Shown: in pieces, positions 35,093-45,030 of the stretch
Position numbering within the stretch: the first letter of the stretch is position 1
How the letters are laid out: each line of letters opens with the position of its first letter
Origin: Gracilibacillus suaedae
GTDB taxonomy: Bacteria > Bacillota > Bacilli > Bacillales > Amphibacillaceae
Assembly: GCF_017599345.1 (NCBI RefSeq)
Contig: NZ_JAGFVL010000053.1
Span: forward strand, 1 to 64,000
Length of the DNA stretch: 64,000 nucleotides
Direction: 5' to 3'
Notes under the pieces: generated by a model
What the model saw: the letters and a program-made list of their open reading frames with translations, nothing else
Databases searched by the model: none
What the model was told of the DNA's origin: nothing
Made by a program: the position numbers and the translations under genes

Positions 35093-37201
35093 TTACTGCT
35101 CATCTTCTCCTGTCCACATCCATTCCCACCAGTTTTCCAGTAGGCGATCTTCAGGGATCATCTCATCGAATTCTTCAGGGTGCTCATATTCATCTAAATG
35201 GGCGGTGCAATATTTCGTTGGTTCTGTTCCTTGCACAAATAACATCGTGTGTGTCTGTCCACATTCATCTGATGCCAGGAAACCTGTATTTAAATCAATC
35301 GAAGCCTCCACTACATTGTCAGGTTTTACGATATGTTCTTCAGGTAAGTCTTCATGAGCTGATTCCATAAAATTTGCCCAAACTTCCTTTGCATATTGCT
35401 GATCGTTCACTTTTACAATTTCGCGATTATCATCATATCCTACCCAAACACCAGCGGTAAGAGCAGGGGTAAAGCCCATCATCCAGTTATCCACATTGGT
35501 TGTACCAGATTTTCCTGCATATTCATGTGTCAGCTTATCAGCGATAGAGGCACCAGTCACACTCATATAGCCGTTTAATTCTTCCTCAAACATTCCTTTC
35601 ATCATGTCAGCGAGGATGTAGGTATACTCTTTTTGCAACACTTGATTATCTTCTTGTTCGGAAAAGGGATTCCACCCTTTATCATCTGATTGTTCTTGTT
35701 CCCGGTCGTACAACACTTCGCCGTAAGCATCTGTCACTTTCGTAATCGTATGGCCTTCCACATCAAGACCGCCATTCGCTATCATACTGTATCCTGTTAC
35801 CATCTCCTGCATCGTTACCACCTCTGTGCCTAAGGCTAATGATGCGACTGGCTCCAGTTCACTATTAAATTTAAATTTATTTTTGGCTGTTCGTACAAAT
35901 CGTTCTGGTGTCACATATAAATTCGTTTTAACAGCAAATATATTGTCAGAAAGTGCCATTGCTTGGGCCATTGTGATCGGTTGATTGGCATAATAGTCAT
36001 TATAGTTACTAGGCTGATAGCTTTTGCCATCCGCCAACTCAAAAGTGGTCGGTTTACTCATTAAGGTCGTGGCAGGTGTCATTCCATTTTCTAAAGCTGT
36101 ATAATAAAGAAACGGCTTAAAAGCAGAACCTGGCATTCTTTTTGCTTGTGTTACCCTGTTAAAGGAAGAATCCTCATAATCTCGACCACCAAGGAGAGCG
36201 GTAACACCTCCTGTATCTGGATCCATTGCCATTGCACCAACTTGAATTTCTGAGTCTGCATCGATCGCTTCAGAAGCTTGTTCCATTGCTTGTTGCTGCT
36301 TCAAGTCTAACGTCGTATAAACTTGGTAGCCTCCTGAACGAATGTCTTCGATGTTTACATCCAGCAATTCTTGCAATTCCTTCACAACGACATCCTGAAA
36401 ATAGGGTGCGACACTTTTGTTAGCAATATCACGATCCTCTGAAAAAGATAATTCTTCATTCAAAGCTGTTTCATATTCGATATCATCGATTACATTATTC
36501 TCATGAAGATTGCTTAAGATTAATTCTTGTCTGTCTTTAGCATTATCCAAGTTATGAAAAGGCGAGTAGTGAGACGGCCCCTTCGGTATTCCGGCCAGCA
36601 TTGCTGCTTCTGCCCAACTGAGATCAGCAGCAGATTTATCAAAAAAGTACTTGCTCGCAGCTTCAATACCATACGCACCATGTCCATAATATATCGTATT
36701 TAAATATCCTTCTAACAGCTCGTCTTTATCATAAAACATTTCTAATCGAATCGTATAGAATGCTTCATATAATTTCCGTTGCCATGTCTTTTCGTGAGTA
36801 AGAAAAAGGTTACGAGCGTACTGCTGTGTAATTGTACTTGCTCCTTCTTTCAGGGACATGGTTTTAATGTCTTTCCAGATCGCACCGACTAATCGTTTAA
36901 AATCAAATCCGAAATGATCATAAAAATGTTGATCCTCTGTAAAGACCGTTGCCTGCTCCAAGCGGTCATCTATTTCTGCAAGGGGTACCCAGTATCTTTT
37001 TTCTGAACCATATTCCTCCCCGATCACTTCTTCCGTATTACTATAATAAATCGTATTCTGCGGTCGTTCTAAAGACGGTGGGCCAAGTAAAAAGCTAGCA
37101 ATCAACAGGACTGCAATACAAGACCCCATCATTAATACTAGAAAAAAACTAAACTTCAATAACCGTCTCTTTCTCTTCCTGCGTCTATATCTATGCCTCA
37201 C
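35093..37201 (-). CDS. pbpG: Class A penicillin-binding protein, PbpG (PBP2d)-like
   Basis: A 702-residue bifunctional peptidoglycan synthase. A short basic cytosolic tail and one TM (about 13-37) are followed by a glycosyltransferase domain (FTEDQHFYDHFGFDFKR; EGASTITQQYARNLFL) and a transpeptidase domain with PGSAFKPFLYY (SxxK), ALSDNIFAV (SxN) and YAGKSGTTNVDNW (K-S/T-G). The position between ywhD and speE matches B. subtilis pbpG, a PBP used in spore germ-cell-wall synthesis. Start GTG 37201 after GGAGGTG. Confidence 0.93.
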   Translation of the reverse strand: MRHRYRRRKRKRRLLKFSFFLVLMMGSCIAVLLIASFLLGPPSLERPQNTIYYSNTEEVIGEEYGSEKRYWVPLAEIDDRLEQATVFTEDQHFYDHFGFDFKRLVGAIWKDIKTMSLKEGASTITQQYARNLFLTHEKTWQRKLYEAFYTIRLEMFYDKDELLEGYLNTIYYGHGAYGIEAASKYFFDKSAADLSWAEAAMLAGIPKGPSHYSPFHNLDNAKDRQELILSNLHENNVIDDIEYETALNEELSFSEDRDIANKSVAPYFQDVVVKELQELLDVNIEDIRSGGYQVYTTLDLKQQQAMEQASEAIDADSEIQVGAMAMDPDTGGVTALLGGRDYEDSSFNRVTQAKRMPGSAFKPFLYYTALENGMTPATTLMSKPTTFELADGKSYQPSNYNDYYANQPITMAQAMALSDNIFAVKTNLYVTPERFVRTAKNKFKFNSELEPVASLALGTEVVTMQEMVTGYSMIANGGLDVEGHTITKVTDAYGEVLYDREQEQSDDKGWNPFSEQEDNQVLQKEYTYILADMMKGMFEEELNGYMSVTGASIADKLTHEYAGKSGTTNVDNWMMGFTPALTAGVWVGYDDNREIVKVNDQQYAKEVWANFMESAHEDLPEEHIVKPDNVVEASIDLNTGFLASDECGQTHTMLFVQGTEPTKYCTAHLDEYEHPEEFDEMIPEDRLLENWWEWMWTGEDEQ

Positions 37202-37303
37202 AGGACCACACCTCCACTTCTTATGTCATTAAGAAGCAATTTCTCATCATTAGCATTATGGATAAAAAAAACCAGGGATAAACATATAAGTTGGAAGAAT
37301 TAC

Positions 37304-37331
37304 TTGATTTTTTACGGAAAAACTCTAGAAT
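37304..37331 (+). promoter_or_regulatory. Candidate sigma-A promoter of speE-speB
   Basis: TTGATT, a 16-nt spacer and TAGAAT, 57 nt before the speE start. Confidence 0.5.
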
Positions 37332-37387
37332 AGTATTGTTTACAACTAAAATAATCATTTGTACATATAGATGAAGGAGCGATCCAG

Positions 37388-38215
37388 ATGGGATTATGGT
37401 TTACTGAGAAACAAACAGACAACTTTGGGATTACTGCAAAGATTGAACAAACATATCATACAGAAAAAACAAATTTTCAAAAACTGGACATGGTTGAAAC
37501 GGCAGAATGGGGTAACATGTTGCTGTTGGACGACATGGTGATGACAACAGAGAAAGACGAATTTGTCTATCACGAAATGGTTGCACATGTTCCATTGTTT
37601 ACTCATCCCAATCCGAAAGAAGTACTAGTTGTAGGTGGTGGTGACGGAGGGGTAATTCGTGAAATTTTAAAGCACGCTTCTGTTACAAAAGCAGTGCTGG
37701 TAGATATCGATGGAAAAGTCATTGAATATTCTAAAAAATATTTACCGTCCATCGCGGGGAAATTAGATGATCCGCGTGTAGAGGTACGTGTAGCAGATGG
37801 ATTTATGCATATCGCCGAAAGCGAAAAAGCGTACGATGTCATCCTAGTCGATTCTACTGAACCAGTAGGGCCTGCTGTCAACCTATTTACCAAAGGCTTT
37901 TATGCAGGGATATCAAGGGCATTAAAAGATGATGGTATTTTTGTAGCACAAACAGATAATCCTTGGTTTAAAGCAGAATTAATCCGTCAGGTATATGCGG
38001 ACGTGAAAGAAATTTTTCCTGTTACCCGCTTGTATACGGCGAATATTCCAACTTATCCAAGCGGATTGTGGACATTTACGATCGGAAGCAAAATTCATGA
38101 TCCATTAAAGGTGAAAGAGGATCGCTTTTTTGAAATAGATACAAAATATTACACAAAGCAATTGCACCATGCTTGTTTTGTTTTACCGAAATTCGTGGAG
38201 GATTTAACCGTTTAG
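37388..38215 (+). CDS. speE: Spermidine synthase SpeE
   Basis: A 275-residue aminopropyltransferase that joins the aminopropyl group of decarboxylated SAM to putrescine. Blocks: [22 protein letters not shown], the nucleotide-binding [23 protein letters not shown] and the catalytic region [14 protein letters not shown]. Length matches B. subtilis SpeE. ATG after GAAGGAGCG. Cotranscribed with speB 14 nt downstream. Confidence 0.95.
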   Translation: MGLWFTEKQTDNFGITAKIEQTYHTEKTNFQKLDMVETAEWGNMLLLDDMVMTTEKDEFVYHEMVAHVPLFTHPNPKEVLVVGGGDGGVIREILKHASVTKAVLVDIDGKVIEYSKKYLPSIAGKLDDPRVEVRVADGFMHIAESEKAYDVILVDSTEPVGPAVNLFTKGFYAGISRALKDDGIFVAQTDNPWFKAELIRQVYADVKEIFPVTRLYTANIPTYPSGLWTFTIGSKIHDPLKVKEDRFFEIDTKYYTKQLHHACFVLPKFVEDLTV

Positions 38216-38229
38216 AAAGGGGGAGGGGA

Positions 38230-39102
38230 ATGCGATTTGACGAAGCCTATTCAGGAAAAGTATTTATTATGTCACGTCCAGATTTTGAAGATGCAGATGC
38301 GATCCTTTATGGGATGCCAATGGATTGGACAGTTAGCTTCCGTCCGGGGTCACGATTCGGTCCTAACCGGATTCGCGAAGCATCGATTGGTCTGGAGGAG
38401 TATAGTCCCTATTTAGACCGTCATTTAGAAGAAGTGAATTATTTTGATGCAGGTGATATCCCACTCCCTTTTGGTAATCCAAAACGGAGCCTGGAGATGA
38501 TTCGGGATTATATCGATCAAATTTTAGCGCAAGGGAAATTCCCATTAGGCCTAGGTGGCGAACACCTGGTCAGTTGGCCGATTATCGAAGCAGTATATGA
38601 AAAATATCCAGATCTTGCGGTCATCCACATAGATGCCCATGCAGATTTGCGTGAGGAATATGAAGGTGAGCCATTATCCCATTCGACACCAATTCGCAAA
38701 GTCTGTGAAAAAATTGGACCCGAAAATGTCTTTTCCTTCGGGATTCGTTCTGGTGATTGTGATGAGTTCCGTTATGCCAAAGAAAGTGGTATGTATATGG
38801 CGAAATTTGATGTAGCTGAACCGTTAGAGCAGATGTTGCCAAAATTAGCGGGTCGACCCGTTTATGTTACAGTAGATATTGATGTATTAGATCCCGCTTT
38901 TGCACCCGGTACAGGGACAGCGGAGGCAGGAGGGATTTCGTCGAAAGAATTATTGGCAGCTATTCATTTGATTGCCCGATCAGATGTGCATGTAGTCGGA
39001 GCAGATCTTGTCGAAGTAGCACCAAACTATGACCCAACAGAACAGACTGCAATTGCTGCGAGCAAGTTTATCAGAGAAATGTTGTTAGGTTGGGTAAAAT
39101 AG
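38230..39102 (+). CDS. speB: Agmatinase SpeB
   Basis: A 290-residue ureohydrolase converting agmatine to putrescine and urea. Binuclear Mn ligands appear in LGGEHLVSW, VIHIDAHADLREEY and VDIDVLDPAFAPGTGT. The ATG at 38230 follows AAAGGGGGAGGGG; a longer frame from 38173 overlaps the end of speE. It supplies putrescine to SpeE encoded just upstream. Confidence 0.95.
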   Translation: MRFDEAYSGKVFIMSRPDFEDADAILYGMPMDWTVSFRPGSRFGPNRIREASIGLEEYSPYLDRHLEEVNYFDAGDIPLPFGNPKRSLEMIRDYIDQILAQGKFPLGLGGEHLVSWPIIEAVYEKYPDLAVIHIDAHADLREEYEGEPLSHSTPIRKVCEKIGPENVFSFGIRSGDCDEFRYAKESGMYMAKFDVAEPLEQMLPKLAGRPVYVTVDIDVLDPAFAPGTGTAEAGGISSKELLAAIHLIARSDVHVVGADLVEVAPNYDPTEQTAIAASKFIREMLLGWVK

Positions 39103-39112
39103 GTCACACCAG

Positions 39113-39158
39113 ATGTAAACTATGACGTAAATATGATAAAATAGGTTACAGTTTATAT
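39113..39158. promoter_or_regulatory. Imperfect inverted repeat upstream of the AimR-like gene
   Basis: Arms ATGTAAACTATGAC and GTTACAGTTTATAT pair at 11 of 14 positions and are separated by 18 bp that include an AT-rich -10-like stretch (GATAAAAT). It ends 20 nt before the gene's ATG. Operator function is inferred from place and symmetry only. Confidence 0.4.
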
Positions 39159-39177
39159 TTGGATTAGGGGATATTAC

Positions 39178-40215
39178 ATGAAAAAGAATCAAATCGTGAG
39201 AGATTTTTTGTTAAATGAGACAGAAATGCCGTTACATGTCGTATATCAGCAGTTGAAAGGTCAGCCTAATGAATTGAAAGATATGAGTGAAATTTGCCTA
39301 GAGAGTAAAAGTGTAGCAAATCAATGTGCCGCGATGGAATATTTGTATGCCAATGGTTTATTTCCTGAATTAAAGCTCTTGATTGAAAAGACAGAATATG
39401 CTACCAGCAAGCTGGTCCGGAAAACATCCCGAATTTACCAAATTATGTATGACCGGAAAACACTCAGAGCTAAGCAATTAAAGCCAGATGCACCTGCAAA
39501 ATATATCAAAGCCGTAAATCGTTTGCGAATAAATGATGATGAATACTCATTGAAAATACTGCGTGATCTAGTTCATATTTTCTGTTATTTTGATATGCAC
39601 CAGTATGGCAAGATTGGAACGTTTAATCAATCGATTAAACAAGATCTTCTCCATGTAAAAGATCCATTATTGTATAATTTACTGGAATCGAGATTGAATG
39701 AGACGTTGTTTATTTATCACTGGAAACGAAATGAACTGATTTTGTCACGGAAGTATGGTTATCAATTATTAACGGAAACCAATAATCCTCGCAAAAAAAT
39801 TGATATTCATAACATTTTGGCACAAGGTTACTTATTCGAAAGCTATGATCAGGCGATGTACCATGTTTCAGTTGCACTGGAGCTTGCTAGAGAATTACAA
39901 TATGAACGAGCGATGTATGGTTTACAGAACTTCACGCTGCCTTTTATCGCCGCTTATTATAAGAGGACAGAAGGTATCACAAGTGAAGATCAGGCTGAGC
40001 AAGCCCATATTGCCTTGGCAGAAAATAATCTAGACAAATGTATCCGTATATTAGAAAGTTCCGATGAACTTACCCCTTTTCAACAATATTATTTAGGACG
40101 AGCTAAGCAGGATAAGTATTTATTACGTACGTCTTATCAAAAGTTTATCGAAGAACGTGATGATTATTTTTATGCGAGATTACCACTCGAGGCGTTAAAC
40201 GCCCTTGATCAATAG
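39178..40215 (+). CDS. AimR-like TPR receptor protein (arbitrium receptor family), chromosomal
   Basis: A 345-residue, all-helical TPR-type protein. From memory its blocks align with phage SPbeta AimR: the helix with AAMEYLYANGLFPELKLLIE, the following SRIYQIMYDRKTL, the repeat IHNILAQGYLFESYDQAMYH and ALELARELQYERAMYGLQNF. AimR proteins bind a short secreted peptide and a DNA operator. Here only about 35 residues precede the first matching helix, against about 75 in AimR, so the N-terminal HTH looks shortened or absent. No phage genes and no aimP-like peptide ORF are adjacent; speB and ywiB flank it. ATG after AGGGGA. Confidence 0.7.
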   Translation: MKKNQIVRDFLLNETEMPLHVVYQQLKGQPNELKDMSEICLESKSVANQCAAMEYLYANGLFPELKLLIEKTEYATSKLVRKTSRIYQIMYDRKTLRAKQLKPDAPAKYIKAVNRLRINDDEYSLKILRDLVHIFCYFDMHQYGKIGTFNQSIKQDLLHVKDPLLYNLLESRLNETLFIYHWKRNELILSRKYGYQLLTETNNPRKKIDIHNILAQGYLFESYDQAMYHVSVALELARELQYERAMYGLQNFTLPFIAAYYKRTEGITSEDQAEQAHIALAENNLDKCIRILESSDELTPFQQYYLGRAKQDKYLLRTSYQKFIEERDDYFYARLPLEALNALDQ

Positions 40216-40228
40216 AAGGATGAATAAA

Positions 40229-40657
40229 ATGAATAAATCTCCCGTATCCATTAAAATGACAATGGAAATTATTGAACTAGGAAACAAAGAGGTTACGGTT
40301 GTTGAAGAAAAAGGTCATTTATTGGAGAAAGATGATACTACTGTATTGAAATTTAGTGAAACAAACGAAAATAATGAACAAACGGATTCTCTGATTACGA
40401 TTCAACCCGACAAAGTTAGTGTCAAAAGGTCCGGAGCGGTATCGATGTTGCAAAAGTTTCAAAGCAAGCAAATAACGGAAAATGTTTATCGGCATCAGTT
40501 TGGGACGATGCATATGGAAACTGAGACAGATCAAATATCATACCAACCCCCTGTTGCAAATCAGGATGGTAAATTATTTATCAAATATCAAACAAGTTTG
40601 AACGGGGAAACACCGAGACGTCACCGCTTAACGATTAGCTTAGCAAAAGAAAACTAA
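40229..40657 (+). CDS. ywiB: DUF1934 beta-barrel protein YwiB
   Basis: A 142-residue protein with alternating beta pattern ([48 protein letters not shown]), a calycin-like DUF1934 barrel. It lies 13 nt upstream of argS, the usual arrangement in Bacillaceae. Function unknown. ATG 40229 after GAAGGA; an ATG at 40220 is also possible. Confidence 0.85.
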   Translation: MNKSPVSIKMTMEIIELGNKEVTVVEEKGHLLEKDDTTVLKFSETNENNEQTDSLITIQPDKVSVKRSGAVSMLQKFQSKQITENVYRHQFGTMHMETETDQISYQPPVANQDGKLFIKYQTSLNGETPRRHRLTISLAKEN

Positions 40658-40670
40658 TGGAGGTTATTGT

Positions 40671-42338
40671 ATGAACGTGATGCAAAAGATGCAGGAAAAT
40701 TTAAAGGCAGAAATTAAGCGCGCAGTTCTGGCGGCAGAGTTGGCAACAGAAGCAGAACTTCCTGCTGTTGTCCTCGAGCAACCAAAAGACAAAGCGCATG
40801 GAGATTACGCAACAAATATCGCGATGCAGCTGGCTAAAGTAGCTAAAAAAGCTCCACGCCAAATTGCAGAAGACATTGTTGCGCAATTAGATCAATCAAA
40901 AGCTTCAATTAAAAGTGTCGATATCGCAGGTCCAGGTTTTATCAATTTTTTCATCGACAATCAATACTTAACGAATTTAATTCCAACTATCTTAGAACAA
41001 GCTGAAAAATACGGGGCATCAAATGCTGGCAATGGCGAAAAAATCCAAGTAGAATTCGTTTCAGCAAACCCAACCGGTGACTTACATCTTGGTCATGCTC
41101 GTGGTGCTTCTGTCGGCGATGCACTGTGCAATATTTTAGCGAAAGCAGGCTATGATGTGCAGCGTGAATATTACATTAATGATGCTGGTAATCAAATTAA
41201 TAACCTTGCTTTATCTGTCCAAGCACGTTATATGCAAGCATTAGGAAAGGACTTTCCCATGCCAGAAGACGGTTATCATGGTGCCGATATTATCGGAATC
41301 GGAGAAACGTTAGCAAAGGAACATGGAGAAGCGTTGCTGGAAAAATCAGAAGAAGAGCAGCTAGCCTTTTTCCGTGAATATGGGTTAAAATTCGAATTAG
41401 ATAAACTAGCAGAGGATCTAGCACAATTCCGTGTAACATTTGATAATTGGTTTTCCGAAACATCTTTGTATGAAGAGAACAAAATCATCCCGACAATCGA
41501 ATTATTAAAAGAAAAAGGCTATATTTATGAACAAGATGGTGCTACATGGTTCCGCACCACCGATTTTGGAGATGATAAGGATCGTGTTTTAGTCAAGCAA
41601 GGCGGTTCTTATACGTACTTGTCACCAGATATTGCTTATCACAAAAATAAGCTCGATCGTGGCTTTGATAAGTTGATTAACATTTGGGGTGCAGACCACC
41701 ACGGTTATATCCCAAGAATGCGCGCAGCGATCCAAGCATTAGGCTATGACGCAGATACATTGGAAGTGGAAATCATTCAAATGGTCAACCTTTTCGAAAA
41801 TGGTGAAAAGGTAAAAATGAGTAAACGTACTGGTAAAGCAGTAACATTAAGAGAGTTAATGGAAGAAGTTGGCATTGATGCCATGCGTTATTTCTTCGTT
41901 ATGCGTTCAGCCGACTCCCATCTAGACTTTGATATGGACTTAGCCAAGTCAGAGTCGAATGATAACCCAGTTTATTATGTACAATATGCGCACGCACGAA
42001 TTTGTACGATGCTCAAGCAAGCAGAAGAGAAGGGGATCGACTTTACAGCGTATGATGCTAGCATTTTGCAGTCTGAGAAAGCAGAAGATTTATTGAAAAA
42101 GCTGGGCGAGTTTACCCAAGTGATTGCCGATGCAGCGGAAAGCCGAACGCCACATCGCATCACCCAATACATTTTCGACCTAGCAGCAAACTTACACAGC
42201 TTCTACAATGCTGAAAAAGTAATCAACGAAGACGATTTAGATGCAACAAAAGCAAGACTCGCATTAATGCAAGCAGTTCGCATCACACTAGCAAACGGAA
42301 TGAAACTAATCGGTGTCCACGCACCGGAAAGTATGTAA
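40671..42338 (+). CDS. argS: Arginyl-tRNA synthetase ArgS
   Basis: A 555-residue class I aminoacyl-tRNA synthetase. Add-1 domain at about 1-110; HIGH-type motif in [20 protein letters not shown]-type motif KMSKRTG; C-terminal DALR anticodon-binding domain with [15 protein letters not shown] after GGAGG; a second ATG lies three codons on. Directly downstream of ywiB and followed by a terminator. Confidence 0.96.
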   Translation: MNVMQKMQENLKAEIKRAVLAAELATEAELPAVVLEQPKDKAHGDYATNIAMQLAKVAKKAPRQIAEDIVAQLDQSKASIKSVDIAGPGFINFFIDNQYLTNLIPTILEQAEKYGASNAGNGEKIQVEFVSANPTGDLHLGHARGASVGDALCNILAKAGYDVQREYYINDAGNQINNLALSVQARYMQALGKDFPMPEDGYHGADIIGIGETLAKEHGEALLEKSEEEQLAFFREYGLKFELDKLAEDLAQFRVTFDNWFSETSLYEENKIIPTIELLKEKGYIYEQDGATWFRTTDFGDDKDRVLVKQGGSYTYLSPDIAYHKNKLDRGFDKLINIWGADHHGYIPRMRAAIQALGYDADTLEVEIIQMVNLFENGEKVKMSKRTGKAVTLRELMEEVGIDAMRYFFVMRSADSHLDFDMDLAKSESNDNPVYYVQYAHARICTMLKQAEEKGIDFTAYDASILQSEKAEDLLKKLGEFTQVIADAAESRTPHRITQYIFDLAANLHSFYNAEKVINEDDLDATKARLALMQAVRITLANGMKLIGVHAPESM

Positions 42339-42340
42339 GA

Positions 42341-42388
42341 AAGGGCTGTCCATAAGTTCTGGTCAAAGACTTATGGTAGCCCTTTTTC
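42341..42388 (+). terminator. Intrinsic terminator of argS
   Basis: AAGGGCT.CCATAAGT / ACTTATGG.AGCCCTT with a loop of about 11 nt, then a T run. Confidence 0.85.
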
Positions 42389-42414
42389 TTTATAATAACA
42401 ATTCGAATCATAAA

Positions 42415-42460
42415 ACTAAGTACCAAAATAAATCTTGTAGAAGGAAAAATGGTACTTAGT
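42415..42460. repeat. Perfect 11-bp inverted repeat with 24-bp loop
   Basis: ACTAAGTACCA and TGGTACTTAGT flank a 24-bp A/T-rich interval between convergent argS and the cardiolipin-synthase-like gene. No T run follows on either strand, so it is not a clear terminator. Confidence 0.6.
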
Positions 42461-42538
42461 GTATCTTAATTTAATACCAAACGTTGAGTCAGCCAATAGG
42501 TCGGCATAGTACTGAGGAAACGAAAGGATTCCAACGGA

Positions 42539-43678
42539 CTATAAAAAGATCCGGAATGGAATGCTAACCCATGATAGAATTATCAGGTACAGTGGCTGAT
42601 GATTGAGCCAAGTATCTGTCATTATTTTGCTGTTGCTTATATCGGAATCATAGGCTTTGCGCATTGCCTGGTAGATAGGATGCTGATGGCTGACGATCAG
42701 GTTTAGCTCCTGATTCAGCTGAAGACTTCTGCGATCGAAATTGGCTGTACCTACATCACATGTTTTTCGATCAAAAAATAACATTTTGGCGTGAAAAAAA
42801 CCATCAACATATAGATGAATGGTGGCACCACGTTCTTTCAATTTTCTCAAATAAGGGAGAGCTGCAGCTTTAGCTACAATATGATCAGCTTTTTCAGGAA
42901 TTAAAATAGTTACGTCAACACCTCTCGCCAATGCAGCCATAAGTGCCTCTGCAAGTTGTCGGGTAGGGACAAAATAAGGAGAGCCAATTTCAATCGATTG
43001 GTTTGCTTTCTTTATATAATTCAGCAATTCTTTCTCTAATACATCCCCTTCCGTCACTAAGGCCTGTACATCACCAGTTTGAGAAATTTGGCTTGTATTC
43101 GCTTCTCCCCAATCACTAGCAAAGCTGTTCTGTAACACCTCGCTAATTTCCCCAATCATTCGTAAATGGTAATCACGCCAACTTCCCAATAAAACATCTT
43201 TGCCAACATATTCATTACCTAGATTAAAGCCACCAAGGTAGCTAATTCTCTGATCAATCACAAGCACTTTGCGATGATTCCGCTGTTGTAAATGGTAGAA
43301 AAAAGGAAAACGCGGTGGATTCATTTTGCGCATATCAAATTTTTGATTTAGCCATTTTTTGCGAAAATTAAAACTGCCCACCCAATCGGCTAATAACCTT
43401 ACACGAACTCCCTCAGCATGTTTACGGGCGAGCAGCGTATAAAACTTGTTACTTATTCGATCATTACGAATAATAAAAAATTGCATGTCAATCGATTCTG
43501 TTGCTTTCTCGATATCGGAAAGCATTGCCTCAAATAAAGAATTTCCGTCAACAAACAATTCTACTTCTTTAGTAGTGGTCTGCCAACTTTGACTTTTATT
43601 ACGGTGGGAAACAAGAAAACGACCAAATTGGAAATCAATAATTAGTAAAAGAATAAACAAGATGATTATCCAAAGCAT
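42539..43678 (-). CDS. Cardiolipin synthase-like phospholipase D family protein (YwjE/ClsB-like)
   Basis: About 379 residues. One N-terminal membrane helix ([15 protein letters not shown]) and two PLD half-sites: HRKVLVIDQRISYLGGFN and HAKMLFFDRKTCDVGTANFD (HxK with downstream Asp/Asn). The single-TM, short form is like B. subtilis YwjE rather than the two-TM ClsA. It would condense phosphatidylglycerols to cardiolipin, relevant to salt stress. Start chosen at ATG 43678 (GAGGG 6 nt upstream). The alternative ATG 43693 has its ribosome site only 2 nt away. Confidence 0.88.
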   Translation of the reverse strand: MLWIIILFILLLIIDFQFGRFLVSHRNKSQSWQTTTKEVELFVDGNSLFEAMLSDIEKATESIDMQFFIIRNDRISNKFYTLLARKHAEGVRVRLLADWVGSFNFRKKWLNQKFDMRKMNPPRFPFFYHLQQRNHRKVLVIDQRISYLGGFNLGNEYVGKDVLLGSWRDYHLRMIGEISEVLQNSFASDWGEANTSQISQTGDVQALVTEGDVLEKELLNYIKKANQSIEIGSPYFVPTRQLAEALMAALARGVDVTILIPEKADHIVAKAAALPYLRKLKERGATIHLYVDGFFHAKMLFFDRKTCDVGTANFDRRSLQLNQELNLIVSHQHPIYQAMRKAYDSDISNSKIMTDTWLNHQPLYLIILSWVSIPFRIFL

Positions 43679-43808
43679 ATATTTTTCCCTCATTTCTCCT
43701 TGTTACTATACCCAAAAAAGGTTAAAATCATAAGCAACATAAAGGATGCGTTTTTTTCAATAATAAGTTAACATATAGAAGGACAGATAAATAAAAGAGG
43801 TGTTAATC

Positions 43809-44396
43809 GTGCAAAAATTAGTTTTTTTTGTAGGTGTAGCAGGAACAGGTAAAACAACAGTAGCAGAAAAAGTCTCAGAACATATCCCGTGTGCATTTCT
43901 TGATCGTGATACAGTAGGGGGACGTTTTGTGGAACGCTTTCTGGAAATGAATGATCTTGATCCAAACGATCGTGATTCAACATTTTATAAGGAAAACCTT
44001 CGCGATTTAGAATACGATACAACGAAAGATATATGTATTGAAAACTTACGTGTTGGACAAAATGTTTTTATGATTTCACCGTTTACAGCAGAATTAAAAA
44101 ATAAAGAATGGATCGAAGAAGTGATTGCAGCAAGTGACAAAACAAAAGCAGAGGTTGATGTCAAGGTCGTGGTTGTAACGCTACAGGATATCGAACAACA
44201 ACGTAAACGAATTGAAGAGCGCGGTACAGACCGTGATACATGGAAGTTGGAAAATTGGGATTCTTATGAAACAAGAGTAGACTTCGTACCAACCATTAAT
44301 TGGAATATTACGAAAGAAAATATCAATATTTTTGATAATTCCGGTGATTTAACGGAAGAAAAGGTTGGAAAATTGGTAAGTTTTATTCAAAAATAG
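43809..44396 (+). CDS. P-loop kinase-like ATPase (AAA_33 type), function unknown
   Basis: 195 residues, one P-loop domain. Walker A is FFVGVAGTGKTT near the N-terminus, and a DRDTVGGRFVE segment follows where small-molecule kinases bind substrate. Further on, VVVVTLQDIEQQRKRIEERG resembles the lid of the gluconokinase/CPT-like P-loop kinases. The substrate is not identifiable, and the gene is absent from this place in B. subtilis. GTG 43809 follows AGAGGTG. Flanked by the divergent PLD gene and rpoE. Confidence 0.7.
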   Translation: MQKLVFFVGVAGTGKTTVAEKVSEHIPCAFLDRDTVGGRFVERFLEMNDLDPNDRDSTFYKENLRDLEYDTTKDICIENLRVGQNVFMISPFTAELKNKEWIEEVIAASDKTKAEVDVKVVVVTLQDIEQQRKRIEERGTDRDTWKLENWDSYETRVDFVPTINWNITKENINIFDNSGDLTEEKVGKLVSFIQK

Positions 44397-44507
44397 CTTT
44401 CTGAAAGATTGTTGCAATTCAATTAACAAAGCCATATAATATGATGGTAGAACTTAACTGGTCAGTGAATTTGTTTACATAGATTAGATAAAAAGGAGTG
44501 CTAGAGC

Positions 44508-45017
44508 GTGAGTTTAAAGGACTTAACAAAAGAAAGAATAGATGAAATGGCAATGATTGATATTGCAACGTTAATTTTAGAAGAAGAAAACAAAGCAATG
44601 GATTTCCGTGAAATCTTTGAACGTGTTGCCAAATTGAAAGAATTATCCGAGACAGAAAAAGACGCCTGGATCTTGCAATTTTATACTGATTTAAATATAG
44701 ATGGCCGTTTTATGACGAAAGGTTCCAACCTGTGGGGATTAAAAAGATGGTATCCGGTAGAAGAGATTGATGAAGACATCACTCCTGTACCGAAAAAGAA
44801 GAAAAAGAAAAAAGCGAAGAAGAAAAAAGCTCCAGTGGAACCATTGGAAGAAACGGAAGATCTTGATGAAACAGTTATTGGTGATGAGGATTTAACTGGA
44901 TTTGATGAGGATCTAGATACAGATGATATCGTAGATGATGACTTTGACTTTGATGATGATGACCTTGAAGATGAAGTCGATGATGATTTTGACACAGATG
45001 ACGAACTAGAAAAATAG
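44508..45017 (+). CDS. rpoE: RNA polymerase delta subunit RpoE
   Basis: 169 residues. An N-terminal HARE-HTH domain (LTKERIDEMAMIDIATLILEE-type start; WGLKRWYPVEEI) is followed by a lysine tract (PKKKKKKKAKKKKAP) and a very acidic, unstructured Asp/Glu tail, the hallmark of Firmicute delta. Delta increases RNAP recycling and promoter selectivity. Start GTG 44508 after AAAGGAGTG. Upstream of pyrG as in B. subtilis. Confidence 0.96.
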   Translation: MSLKDLTKERIDEMAMIDIATLILEEENKAMDFREIFERVAKLKELSETEKDAWILQFYTDLNIDGRFMTKGSNLWGLKRWYPVEEIDEDITPVPKKKKKKKAKKKKAPVEPLEETEDLDETVIGDEDLTGFDEDLDTDDIVDDDFDFDDDDLEDEVDDDFDTDDELEK

Positions 45018-45030
45018 TTCATCAGAGTAC

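Noticed and set aside
40205-40260. aimP-like peptide gene after the AimR-like gene
   Set aside because: Only 13 nt separate it from ywiB, and no short ORF with a signal peptide is present there or just upstream.
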